A stretch of 64,000 nt of DNA from NCBI RefSeq assembly GCF_932526225.1, contig NC_064039.1, positions 7,191,459 to 7,255,458 on the forward strand, written 5' to 3'. The translations under genes were made by a program, and so were the position numbers. A model generated the notes under the pieces. That model saw only the letters and a list, made by a program, of their open reading frames with translations. It was not told where the DNA came from and made no database searches. The DNA is from Nematostella vectensis. Lineage: Eukaryota; Cnidaria; Anthozoa; Actiniaria; Edwardsiidae. Shown here piece by piece: positions 1 through 12,200 of this stretch; the stretch's first letter is position 1; each line of letters opens with the position of its first letter.

Positions 1-1976
1 ATCCTCATGTAGCCTGCGGCCTAACTTTCCCAGCTGGCAGGGGGCTGACGTCTCCATAAAGCCTTTGGGTATATTGTATTGATGTGCATCATAGCAAGTC
101 GCAAGTAGAAAAAGCATTCATCCATCAGACTCACTGACTACCACAATGGTAAAGCAATACAGTAATGGACAATGGAGCAGACGATTCAAGGGCTAGTCAT
201 ACAAAAGCATGAACGATTGCAGTAATTGAAACCGTCAAAACAGGTAGCAAAAAGGGGAGGGGCTTTGAGATTAAAAGCCTTGAAATCATACCTGTAATTG
301 GGTACGCGTGAACGAAGAGGGCAAACTCACCTGCTTATAGATGGGTGTTCTCGATTATGCCATCTATTTAACGTAAATATCAGAAACTATTTCATCTCAG
401 GCTGTTTTTAAATCTCCAGATAACTTCCTTTTGTCGAGAAGGATCAAATTCTTGGATATAATATTCATTCACAAAAATGTGCAACTAATTATTCAAAGCG
501 CTAAATATTTCTTTTCCATCCCAGAGATACTTTGTTATCAACATTTCAAAAAACAATGGTGCATAAAAGCGAAAAAAATTGAACAGCATGGCTATCTTTA
601 AATATATAAATCTAAACTATCTTCTTTTACTTGTTGACTACACTGTACATTATTAACATACCATGCAGACACTATTATAATTATACAGACTAATTCATAA
701 ATATTAAATTCAAATGGTGGCAAAAACTGCCCAAAGCATGACTTATATATTTCTATATTTCTTTCCTTTTTTTTATTTTAATGGAAATACAAGATAACCT
801 TATTGAATATTCCCAACATAGTATAAAATACAATTTTGCAATAAAATTTAATTGTTATCTTCGTATGGGATCAATCACAGCACCAGTGTTAACAAGATTG
901 TGTGAGAAAAAACTTGAATGTTGTGAATTCAATGTAAGACATGTCTAGATGTAGGCTTACCCTGATGGAAATTATTTTTTGAAATATTCAGCCATTCTGA
1001 TCTATATTTTCTACACAAATATAGAAGTGTAGAAGTAGAAATGTAAAAGTATTAAATTATACTCTTAGAGTTCTTCTAATCTCAAGTATGTGTTAACTCA
1101 GATAAAACTGCCTTTGCATTCCACTTATGTTCCCATGATTTCAAGATCAATTTTTGTCACATTATTTTGTAAACTTTGCTTTCAATATTGAGACAACGCT
1201 GATCCAAAATTACTTACTATGCAAGTTATAAAAGACATTTTCAGTTGAACTGACACTAATTTGAGTCTTCTGTACAAGACCAAAAGACAAGGACTAGGAA
1301 TCTGAAAGATTGGACTGAAAAATTAACATGTTTCTGGCAAGAAAATTGCCAAACCAAAATAACAATGTTAAAGTTCAAGAAAAACACTATCTCCAGGTTT
1401 TTAGGTCTAGTAGTATAGTTGGTTACATAAGTACACTTCCTTCAAAAACAAAGAATCCCCTTCCTGCTTTCTATTCTTATGTTAAAAATGTATATTGATT
1501 GAGGTTTGCATGCAGTAAAAAAATACTTGGATTATAATTTCTAAAGTTAAGAAGCTTTTGGAGTTTATACCAACTGGATTAGGGAAACCACTGATGACAA
1601 AGGAAATGAGATCAAGTAATCTTTGTAGTAATATCCACTAAATATCAGAGGTTAGAATAAAGTTAACATCTAATTGAATGTCAGTGACCTTGGTTACTGA
1701 TACTTCCTGTATAATCTCCATTGGTCAATCAACACAGCATTAATTATCTGTCACTAAAAATATTTATTTACAAACCATAACTAAACTATTGGTCGAGCTA
1801 AGTTTTAACCCTTATGGGAGAAAAGCTAAGGAAAACAGAAAAAAGGAAAAAAAATACAAAAATATTAAAAAACTTTGTAAGGGGGGGGGGGGGGGGGAGG
1901 AGGGGGTCAAGGGCCAGCTTTGAAAAATAAAATAAAATTTGAAAATCAATAAAAAATGATGACCATGTATGTTTTT
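1..1976. other. AT-rich non-coding stretch
   Basis: I see no exon, RNA gene or clear transposon here. Open frames are short and lack splice-site context. A poly-G run near 1881-1897 abuts the MITE that follows. Confidence 0.5.
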
Positions 1977-2312
1977 CATACCTGTCAACTCTTCCGCATT
2001 AGGCAGGAGTCTCAAGATTTTGGACCCCCTCTCCCGCGTTGAGCACCACATCTCCCGCTTTTAAAAGTGATTTTTATTGCTTCCGAAAAATTATTCTATA
2101 GAAAATCGTCATTTTGCCTATTTTCTATTAAAATATTTGAAACAATAATTCCCTTGCCTAGCACAATTTATCTAACACCCTTGTGAGATCCATAAGTGGA
2201 TTTGTTCGTGAGAGCTTTCTATACGACAAACGCCTGCAAGGTTTAACCCACCCCTCCCCCCAAAAATTTCAAGCCTTGAGATTTTCGGAGGTTGATCTGT
2301 TGAACAGGTATG
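1977..2312. mobile_element. MITE family 1, copy 1 (TA-CCTGTCAAC termini)
   Basis: The left end reads CATACCTGTCAAC and the right end reads TTGAACAGGTATG, an imperfect inverted repeat bounded by TA on both sides, as expected for a Tc1/mariner-type MITE. The interior matches the longer copy at 38055-38870 nearly throughout, including the block around GCTTCCGAAAAATTATTCTA. It has no coding capacity. Confidence 0.75.
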
Positions 2313-5300
2313 GTTTTTGTATAATTTTGGACAAAGTATAAGCATAAAAACTGCAAATATCATATTTTATGGTGTCGAGTATTGTCTATAAATGGATAGT
2401 CATTAAAAAAAATGGATATGGGGGGGGGGGGGGGTCAGGTCGATTCCATCCAGTTTTTTCTCGGATTTTTTTTTAACATTACAAGATACCTAATCAAAAC
2501 TCATTAGGATGAGAGGAAAGTTAAATTCTTCTTCAATCGATAGTCCACAACATTATTCGTTAGAAATACTATAGAAACTCCTTTTTACTTGCATTGAGGA
2601 GGTTTAGGTCTCAGAAATAATTTTTACTTGAATTCGGCGCCATTTTATGAAGTTGTATGAGAAAGACCGCTGATAAACCGGGCGATTCACCGTAGTTCAT
2701 AAAACATACGATCGATTATCATTCGCTACAGTTCGATACTGTCTCGCATATAGATTTGGAAACTGAGGGGAAAAATATAGAGTTAATACATGAGAGCGTC
2801 TGTTACATATTTGTTTAAATGGTCACGCTAAAGCCTTGAAAAATTTAATAGATTATCTATTGTGAATTAATTTCCATTTGAAAGTTGAAAATATTTTATT
2901 TTCAAAAATTTACTTGAGTGACATGACGGAAAAACCTGGAAAATGCGCAATTCCAGATAGAGAGGGGAGACACAATTTCTTACAATGGCTATAGGTTTCT
3001 TGTATTACGGACTGATTTTCAAAACACAAATAACGTGAGGCCGAAGTGCACATAACCAGATTTTGGCTTTTTAAGATAGTTTTTCCTTGATCACCATTGC
3101 CCTGTGTATCAGTTCAGGGACGAAAAGCTCAAATTTCAATGACACTTTACAAAATGTCGCATCAATTTAAAAAAATTCGCACTTTTTTTTGTTTGCTATA
3201 AGTTACTAAGTACTCAGAGAAATTCCCCGCCTTATTCGATGTGAAATGGGCTTATTGGAAGAGTCACGTCATGTATACTTGAGTTGTTCCCTCCATCCCC
3301 TCTAGAAATAGCAAAAAAGTACATAGGTAGAGAATGTGCTATGACCCCTATTCATGGCGAATGTGCTGTGACCCCTATACAAAGCACAGTGTGAAACCCA
3401 CATTGAAAAACAAAGCTGGATAAGCAGCAGCAGCTGGGGAATGGCTGGAATGGTACTATGTTATGTTTAACATATCAGCTCTTTCATGCAGGAGGTGAGC
3501 TAGGAACAGAAGACGTCAGTCAGCAGTTAACATTGTGCAAAGGGGTCCTGTTAAATACTTATGCTTGCAACCCCCTGGAAATTTTAACAAGGTTTTCAAA
3601 GGGTGCAGGAGCAACTAAACAGGACACTCCGACTCCATTAAGGGGGTACTGATTTCAAGCAAACCCATCCCTCTACCCTCTGAGGCTTTCCTCTCCCCCC
3701 CCCCCCCCTCCCTCTTGCAATATGTTTTTAGCTTAGGCCATGCAGACACTCTCTATGTCATCAATCAAAACATTGCTATGCAACTTGATTACATGTAAAA
3801 CAATCTCGCATTGGCTCTCTTGGGTTTTTTTCACACATTGTTACTGTGTGTCACCTTATTTCACAAGATTCCAGGTCATTTAAACATATTTGGTTTTACA
3901 CTAAAGCCCCCTCACATTTCTGAGCAGATGTTTTTTGATATATGCACGTTCTTTTTTAAACCAACAGGTTTCAAGTGGTACATATGCAACCGACAACAAA
4001 TTGGTTTTAAAATCCAGTGCATAAAAACCAATGTTATCTCCTGCTTTCTTTAAAATAGCGCACCACCCTCCCCTCCCCCATGAAACCACCAACCACCCCT
4101 CTTCCTGAAACCACTACCCACCCCTCCTCCCCAACTTTTGCCCCCCCCCCCCGTGCACTTATGGGACCACTCCACCGCCCCTGAAACATAAGACTTCATT
4201 GCATGTCCAAATTCGAGTCAAATCTGGTTTGTATCAATTTTCAACCCATGACCCTTTTAACTAACAGATTAGTTGCCTGTTATGCTATTTTTAGCAGTTT
4301 TGAATGATTACTGAAAGGTTATATTGATGATATGAATAAAACAATGATGTCATAAACAAAACAGTATAGTTAGAGCTCATATGTATAAAGTTGGAAATTT
4401 TAATACTTTTTAAAGTATAATAATTAAAAATTATCTATTTTTGTTGTTCTTTTAGGGAGAAAGATGACTTTATTCTAACATAGAAAAAAAATATGCATGA
4501 AGCATTCTTTCTGAAAGAATCTGAATGAATAGTTAATGGCATATCAAGTTATTGTTAGATAAAGATGCAAGGAAACAGGGATGGAAAAGCTTTCACCCAA
4601 AAAAAGTAACCAAGTTATTTTAATGGTGGGGTGGGAGAGGTACAAAAACTGACAATTTAAAAATCCTGAATGAATTTGAAAATAATTTTTTTTATCCTGT
4701 TAAAATGCAGATTTTTTATTGTACAGAAGTTTCAGTTAAAGGTCTAAAGAAAAATTTTTAGGAAAGGTTGTGTATGCCCCAAGCTATGCTTACACATTAT
4801 AAGACCTGGGTCAAAATTGTTTAGGCACTACTATAGTGGGGTCAGCATGGCTAGGAAGATGACAATTCAACAAGTATTTTCAGGTAGTCACAGTAGGCAG
4901 TGTAGATTGATAAGTAGGGGGTGGAAGTTATTTTATCTTTTTAGTTCAAATGAAACTTGAGTTTAAAAAAAAAGTAGCAGGCACTTGGTGGAAAATTAAA
5001 TAGCAGGCGCTTCCAACAGCTGCCAGGGACTAATGAAACCCCTGGTAGTGGTTTGTAGAATAGATCTCTACTTACTGAAGTCAAAACAATGCATTAGATA
5101 TACAGTGATCGTTGGGATCAAATATAGCCGTGCTGTTCACCATAGTTTACACTATTTTATGGCAGTGTACTTTGGTCTGGGATGCATTGTGTGACCAATA
5201 ATACCAAGGTTAATTTGACTTGGACCAAAAATAACATAACTGCTATATAACATAGCACTTAAAGATATATCTACAATACATTAAAAGAGACAAGAAATGT

Positions 5301-7847
5301 TTTTGTTATCATAAAAGGAAAAGAGGTCAACTTAAAATGTTAACTTGTGAGTTTATCTTGAAGAACCAAAACATCCAAGGAGACATCTTTCAAGTACTTT
5401 GAATTTGTTTCTTGTCTTGCTGTATTTAGTAGCAGCATTCTAAGCAGAACTTACAGCAGCAAGACATTTACCAGGAGATAAAGCCACTTAAGCTTGTTTC
5501 AAAGATAGTGTCTTGTTATCACATCTTAAATAAGGGAGAGCAAATTCAAAAAATAATTAAGGAAGTTGAAGGCCCTTTGTGTAATACATACAAAGATGAT
5601 TACATACAATTATCCACTCCCTTCTTGAATAATCAAAATACACCCTAACTGCATGCATTATTTTGACTGGAGTTGAACCAAGAATTAAATAGAGACAGAA
5701 ACAGGATCAAGTCTTGTTCTAGCTTTATTGGTTTTCAGCATCCAATATAATTTAAGGCCACATTTTACATGTAAGCTCCTAGAGTCATCTACTCAATAAT
5801 TACGATCATATGTTCAAGCTTGGATGCGTACACTAAAATTCAGAATTCTAATTCCACCTTAGAATCAGCCATGGTGAGAAATGAAGTGTTGTGTCAAGTT
5901 AAGTGATGGAATTTACTGGATTTAAACTCAAAACTGAGTGACAACATTTTGCTGCATTTTAAGAGTAGTTCCATGGCAAGTAATAAGTTGGAATTAAATC
6001 ACTACACCACAACGCTCAAGTGAATAGCAGTTTTTTTTTTCAAAATTTAACACATCTATATTCAGTCCTGGCTCAGTTGAGGCTAGACACAACAGGGCAG
6101 TAGAGCCAAACACAATACAACAACAGCTAAGTGAAATTCACTACGACTGAGACATTTCTCATTCATAATCTAATTCTATAAGCTCCCTCACATCAGTTAG
6201 ATACAATCTAATAGAGAACACTTGTAGGCAAAATAATTATACTTCAGGCAAAATGTCTTAGACACAATTTGCATATCCTTTCCTAAGAAAAACTGACTAT
6301 GTTTACTAGAATATAAATTACCTTTTAGAGGGATGCGGCGGGGGCTAGCTTGGACACATTGTACAGAAGCTAGGAAATCGATGTGGGCTTCATGGGTTTT
6401 CAGAACTAATTTCTGTCCCTTGTAACAAAATACAAATACATATTCTTGGTGCGAAAATGACCCATAAAGGTCTTTTCCATATATTTCCCTCTAGCTGAGC
6501 CGAGCGAGTTTGTTTAATTAGAAACTAAGGCAACTTAGACAAGTACAAAATTAAAATTACTTTTCAATGGAAAGTATTATTTACAGCGGTTAAATCAAAA
6601 ATATAATTTCGTCCTCGCTTGGTCCGTGACAAATCAAAAACCTAAATTTGACATTGTGAAGTTTTGAAAGGCAAAAGGAGTTTCGTATTCGGCTTTCATT
6701 AGACTTAAACAGCGGGATTCTAACTGCTGGTTGATCTAGCGAATAATACAACTCAGGCAAAATATTAGCATCAGTTCTATGACTAGATCATAATATCTAG
6801 TTACTAAACTCATGGGCTTTCACATACGAAGCACAAGCTAACACTTTAACACAACAAATTGACACTTATTCTTTATACCAGACCGAGCTTGGAATTTCGC
6901 AATACTACCAAAGGTATTACTGGTCCAAAAAGATTACTCGCTTCGGTCAATATTTACTAAGAGTATGCGAGTTGGATGTCGTAATACTAGCGTCTGCTTA
7001 AATGTTATGTACTCATGAAAGGAATCGAGCCGAAAAAAAGGAAGGTAGAAGGAAATATTGCTTAATTTAAACCGCCGATTGTCACACGTTCAATTAATTC
7101 GAATACACCGAGCGAATAGAACACATGATCACCTCGGTTTGTGAGTTCGCACCGGTAGGTCGACAAAATATTGAGCAATTACTGTACCAAAAACTCAAGC
7201 GCAGAAAAGACAACTTAACTGTGCTTTAGCTTTTCAAGGTATTAAACTTTAAGCCCTGAAAAAACAATCAAAGATTATAATAAAATTTTAATGTAACGCC
7301 GAAAGAAAGCGCGAAACTTGTGCGTATAATATAAGATATTACTACCAGTCGGTTAGCAATTTCAGCCCCACCTTGAAAAGAAAAGCAAAGCGGCACACCT
7401 CTATTGCTAAACCTACAGCGTAATACACAACAAAAGACTTTGGTCGTTTGGATAAGCGTTTTCACGATCGACTGGCTGCTAGAATGGGAACTGATGAAAC
7501 AATAAGTTACCGACAATAAACTAGACATAGCTTGAATGAACACTAGTCGAAACTCACTCGGCCGTATAGAACTACTCTATCGTCCTTTCAAATGCGGATA
7601 TTTAAAGACATTTCAAGGTGGAAAATATGGAAATATCCGATTTGACATTACTCAGCATAGGCTAGAGTAATATAAACACGTTGAAATACTCTCCCTTCGT
7701 CGAGGACAAAGTAATAACTGAAGCTACGAATCTCTAAGGGCTGGACGCCTAACTCATTGACATTAGATTTCGCATCACACATCGAACGCTTGTATGTCCA
7801 TAAAGTTCAGCCAGAAGAAAATAAAATAATATAAGCTAGCATATACT
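2313..7847. other. Non-coding region downstream of FAXC
   Basis: No convincing exon was found on either strand. The stretch holds poly-G or poly-C runs near 2420, 3696 and 4141 and a small duplication of a GAATGTGCT-TGACCCCTAT motif near 3332-3382. The right end should include the FAXC 3' UTR; an ATTAAA-type signal on the minus strand lies near 7285, but the transcript end cannot be fixed. Confidence 0.4.
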
Positions 7848-9059
7848 TTACTGCTCTGGTTCTGCTGGCTTCTCCTCGGCTGCTGGAGTATCTTTGGCCT
7901 CATCCTCCGTAGGCTTTGCCTCTTCGCTCTTGCCTCCCTCCCCCTCCTCTGCTGGTTTGGCGCCATCTTCGGCCGGGCTTTCAGCATTCTCGGCATCATC
8001 TCCCTCCTTTTTCTCGGCTCCCTCTTCTTTTACCTCTTCCTCCTTCTTCTCACCCTCCTCTTTCTCTCCCTCCTCGCCTTCCTTCTGGTCAGCGTTGGAT
8101 TTGGTTCGCTTTCCCTTCTTTTTAAAGCTGAGCCGGCTCTTTGGCTTGAATTCCTCGAAGTGCTCTTCGGAACAAATATCTCCCCAGTCAAGCCAGTAAT
8201 TCAGCTTCATGCGATCACAGAAATCAGCTAGATTCTTAAGCTCCTCTCGGATGAGCTTATTCTGCGGTGACTCTTCGGTACCGTAGACAAAGCATGCGAG
8301 CAAGCCAAACATTGTGCAGTCGAGAGTGCACGGTTCGGAGTCCATGAAGAACTCTTTCTCACCCAATAACGCTGACATCGCGCGTAAATCTTCCTCTGCG
8401 ATGGCGTAGATTTCTTCCTTTGTATGCTTGCCGATTCCATGAGCTTGCATACATTTGATGCACTTATTTTGATCCAGCTTAGGCCGCAGGTCCTTGTATA
8501 CAGGGGCCAAGTTGCTATAATATTTCTTGGTCTCTTGATAGTTGTCCACCCATCTGTAGTAGGCAAGACTCCAGTACGTGTTTTCCTCGGCCATAGCTTG
8601 GATCGCATGGCACATTGCTTTTTGCTCGGCGCTGAGATGAGCGTCGGGATCCACGTTGAACTTCTTATTCAAATACTTTATACAGAAGTTGGTGTCTTGT
8701 ACTTTGTCGCCTTGATACTCGATGAACGGCACTTTCTCTTTACTCGAGCCAAGTTTGCTCTCGTAAAAGTTCTCGTATGGAATCTTTACCATACGAAGAT
8801 AGGTTTCGAGCTTCAGCGAGTTAGGGAGAAACCCTGGAATAGTAGGCCCTGGCGGGTGTTGATGCAAAATCACTTTTGGCGGTAAACTTCCATTCTCCTC
8901 TTTCTTCTCTCCCTCGACCGCGTCTTCGATCTTTTCCGCCGATTGAGTCTCTTCGGTCGGTTTGTTTTCTTCAACGTGGTTCTCCTCGGGTTTAGAGGGT
9001 TCTACCTCAGCCGGGGCAGCTTCTTCAGCGACTGGGGTACTTTCGACTTCGGTCGCCAT
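7848..9059 (-). CDS. FAXC: Failed axon connections homologue (FAXC-like, GST/metaxin fold)
   Basis: One uninterrupted 403-residue frame. Residues 1-60 are Glu/Pro-rich. Residues 62-135 form a thioredoxin-like GST-N domain of the metaxin/FAXC type, with SLKLETYLRM, KVPFIEY and NFCIKYLNKKFNVD. Residues 140-300 form an all-helical GST-C domain, with HLSAEQKAM and ENTYWSLAYYRW. About the last 85 residues are a Lys/Glu/Ala-rich tail. The family is named for a Drosophila gene needed for axon development; its biochemical activity is not established, and I see no classic GST catalytic site. The start codon follows an in-frame non-coding leader and begins MATEVESTPV. The lack of introns is unusual beside its intron-rich neighbours and could reflect retroposition or ancestral intron loss. 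Family assignment is firm. Confidence 0.9.
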   Translation of the reverse strand: MATEVESTPVAEEAAPAEVEPSKPEENHVEENKPTEETQSAEKIEDAVEGEKKEENGSLPPKVILHQHPPGPTIPGFLPNSLKLETYLRMVKIPYENFYESKLGSSKEKVPFIEYQGDKVQDTNFCIKYLNKKFNVDPDAHLSAEQKAMCHAIQAMAEENTYWSLAYYRWVDNYQETKKYYSNLAPVYKDLRPKLDQNKCIKCMQAHGIGKHTKEEIYAIAEEDLRAMSALLGEKEFFMDSEPCTLDCTMFGLLACFVYGTEESPQNKLIREELKNLADFCDRMKLNYWLDWGDICSEEHFEEFKPKSRLSFKKKGKRTKSNADQKEGEEGEKEEGEKKEEEVKEEGAEKKEGDDAENAESPAEDGAKPAEEGEGGKSEEAKPTEDEAKDTPAAEEKPAEPEQ

Positions 9060-9204
9060 TCTGAGAGCAGAAAAATCAAAGAAGACAACTCAATGATCAC
9101 TAGATCGAGCTAAGATCCAACGCCTTCTTCAGTAAAGAAAGACCCAACCCAACAATGACCTTTGGGTAGGAACGATAGAGGGACCACGCGTTATTTGCAC
9201 GTTT

Positions 9205-9275
9205 CAAGCTTATAAATTGACGGCATTGTCAGTTGCTAACCAATCATGAACCTGGACTAGAGCGCTGCGCCAATC
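9205..9275 (-). promoter_or_regulatory. Candidate FAXC core promoter motifs
   Basis: Within 220 bp upstream of the FAXC start are a TATA-like motif (ttataaa, 9210-9216) and two CCAAT pentamers on the plus strand (9240-9244 and 9270-9274), which read ATTGG toward FAXC. The TATA-like motif is a better match in the opposite orientation, so this could also be a divergent promoter. No start site is known. Confidence 0.3.
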
Positions 9276-12200
9276 ACAAGCGACGCTTGCCGCAATTGTC
9301 AAAGTTCTGGGTGTGAAAGCTGTGCAATACAAATGACGGCGGGGGGAGGTGTGCTCAATGCGCTGGGGAATAGAAAAATATCAATAGACCCAGTTTACAT
9401 AAAAATAGCGCCCAATTGTAAACAAAACATGGGCAAAGCTCATTTGTTGGGCACATAACAGCAATGTGAAGTTTGCTCGTTAGCGCACAAGTCAATGTAT
9501 TTTGCACCATTCTGTATACATTTATAAGCGCTTCAGTGGTTTGGTATAAATATATCATCAATACGCAACATGTACATGCAAATTCTCGATAAGCGACATA
9601 CATTACAAGAACGCATGCGAAGTAACCGTACTCTAAGTGTAGACAAGCATAATTTATTCTATTCGAGTGTGATAGACAGTCGAGGTCGGGCCGAAAATGC
9701 GGACGAAGTCTTTTGCTGCACGGACAATTTATCCAATTACTGGGGAGTCAAAGGGCGGAGAACTTGAGAGAAAGGTGTCACTAGTTTAATATAGGACAAG
9801 AGGGAGCGCGCGAGAGCGAATTTCGACCTCTAAGAAGGCTTGAGGGCTAGGCTGAGGCGAGCTAAAGCGGTGTTAGAATGCATCGGAAACGCGCCCGCAG
9901 ACTGACAGAAGAACGGAGCGCGTCGTGTATACCTTGGCCTAAGCCCTAACTGGAGCGTTAAGCAAACATTAGGATGTGACAACGTGCGAACAGTCTCTTG
10001 GGACTTATTTGAATCCGGTTTGACGAGTGATGTCAAGCGAACGCTTTCTACGTCTCGCGTCCAAGACGTTATTTTTAGAGTCCAAGGGACGCGAAAAATA
10101 CTATGTTTAGGCTTCAGGTCCATTGAGCACCGAGTCACGCCTGCTACCATTCCATTACTATGAATGCAGGCCAAAACATGTCCTGTTGTGATGTGCACGG
10201 TTTTATAATTGATTTCTAACTGTATTATTATGCATAAGTTAATGAGTTGCAATAAAGTATTACAATCGGCCGAGATTTTGACGTCGCAATACTCAAATTA
10301 AAATATCTCGAGGGATATAAGTGTGTTAGGGGATAATTCATTGACTGAGTTATTAAAACATTGGATTTGCGTAGGCGAATAGAGTAGTTGATTGGACATT
10401 ACTATGGACATTACGGTATTCCGTTTTACGCGGGAAATCTTGGCGGGAACGTTGGCAAAATTACTCAAGTAAGTCGAAGTTACTTTCTTTTGTTCGCATG
10501 ACCCGTAACGAAGCCGCGGGACTATTTTTGAAAGGTAGTAGATAAACAAGTGAAAAATTGCTCTCTATTACAGGTAACAATGAGCTTGATAGGTTCATAG
10601 ACTACCTTGTAAGTATTAATCTCTAGCAGCCTTCGTTATCAAGTAAGCAAATGAACAATACGCGTAGCGAAAGGCTGTTAGTAATATATAGCAGCTATTA
10701 TACTCAGCAGGAAAGGGAAAGCTCAAAATAAAATCATTTAGTGAGGTGAATCGAGGGGTCACTAGCTTTTGAAAGATGCAAATTAACAATGTCGTCCTAG
10801 AGGCATGTCAAATTTACCGGAACTAGAAATGAAAATACGCCCTTTATCTAAGTTTAAACTTCCCATTGCCTCTACACAGATAAAGTAGAACACTTACCTT
10901 TAAGTAAAGAATTGGTAAAAATCTTTAGCTCAAGGAATCGAGAGGATTACGAACAAGAACTTGTGTAAGCGACTCAACCCTTCCAACCTTTGTTTATAAG
11001 GCTCTTGCGTAAAACCGATGATTAACATTGCCACGTATGAAATTATAAAGGTCATATGGCGAAACAATAGCACCTTCAGTACCGCAAGAATAATATTTGT
11101 TAATGGAAAATGTATTTATATGTGCCTGGACGAAATAAGAATCGAACAACAACTTATTTTGGCAGCTTGTCGCAAAGGACACGAGGGACCATTAGTGTTT
11201 AAGTGTGATCTGATGGTTTTACAATTGCGCCATTGTAAACTTAATGCTGTGACTGTTTCAGACTGAATATTTAATCGTTATGGAATTAAGCTGTTTCGCA
11301 GCTTTGCATTTACTATAGGGAATCCCGGAAACATGGTGCAATGGCCACGAATCCCGTCATTCATGCCGAAAAAATCCCTTAATGGCATGGGCTCTAACCA
11401 ACAATAGGTCTACAATCCGGGGAGTGGAGACTCGGCGTATATTTTTATTTTTATTTTTTCAATTACATGATTCTTCCAAAGACAGGAAGACGTCATACAG
11501 GGCATAGCTCCAATAACAAGTGTCCCATCTGAGGATGTCAAAACTATTAAGTTGATACCCAAGTACCCACCCTCTGCATCAATAAGACTGTCAATAGGAA
11601 GTCACGTTTCGTTGTTGTGAGGTCCCAAGTCCGGATTGCTTCAGATAGTATCAAACTGTACTCAAGACAGGAACCGCACGTGATTTTAACATGTTATGGT
11701 TATTTCGATAATCATGGCCTCGATGTCTTATCGTCTCTAAATCAGGTTGGAATTGCGCAAAGGTTGGCTCGAACGTTTTATGGAAGTATTTTTTCTATCT
11801 GTATTGCACAATCGATGTTTTTGTATCATTACAGCAAAGTATTGTATAAGAGAAAAAACAATTCGAAGTTTGTGAGATGCGCTTTTATTCGTGCTTTAAA
11901 TTAAATTCACGTTCTGTCTTATGGCAAAAACAAAACAAATCATTATTATGTTTGCAAACTTTCTAGTTAATGGACTATAGTAAATTCTAGTCGTTCCAGA
12001 AGGTCGGTCATCTATGAATTTCAAGCGCGTGACTCAACAAAAAGGGCGAAAGTTATTCAAGAAGAGAAAACAATTGAGAAACCGGAAGATGTTTTAGCGA
12101 GAAGCATCCGGTTTATATTAACGTTCTTTAACAGTTCACGTTCGAGACAGGCACGAGGTATGCGGATTTTTAATAGTTTATTCAAAATAATTTGCTTGTC

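Noticed and set aside
7894..8885. Plus-strand frames of 69-153 codons opposite FAXC
   Set aside because: Antisense shadows of a strongly coding frame with no family features.
9830..10252. 140-codon minus-strand frame
   Set aside because: No recognisable domain, no splice context and composition like random sequence.
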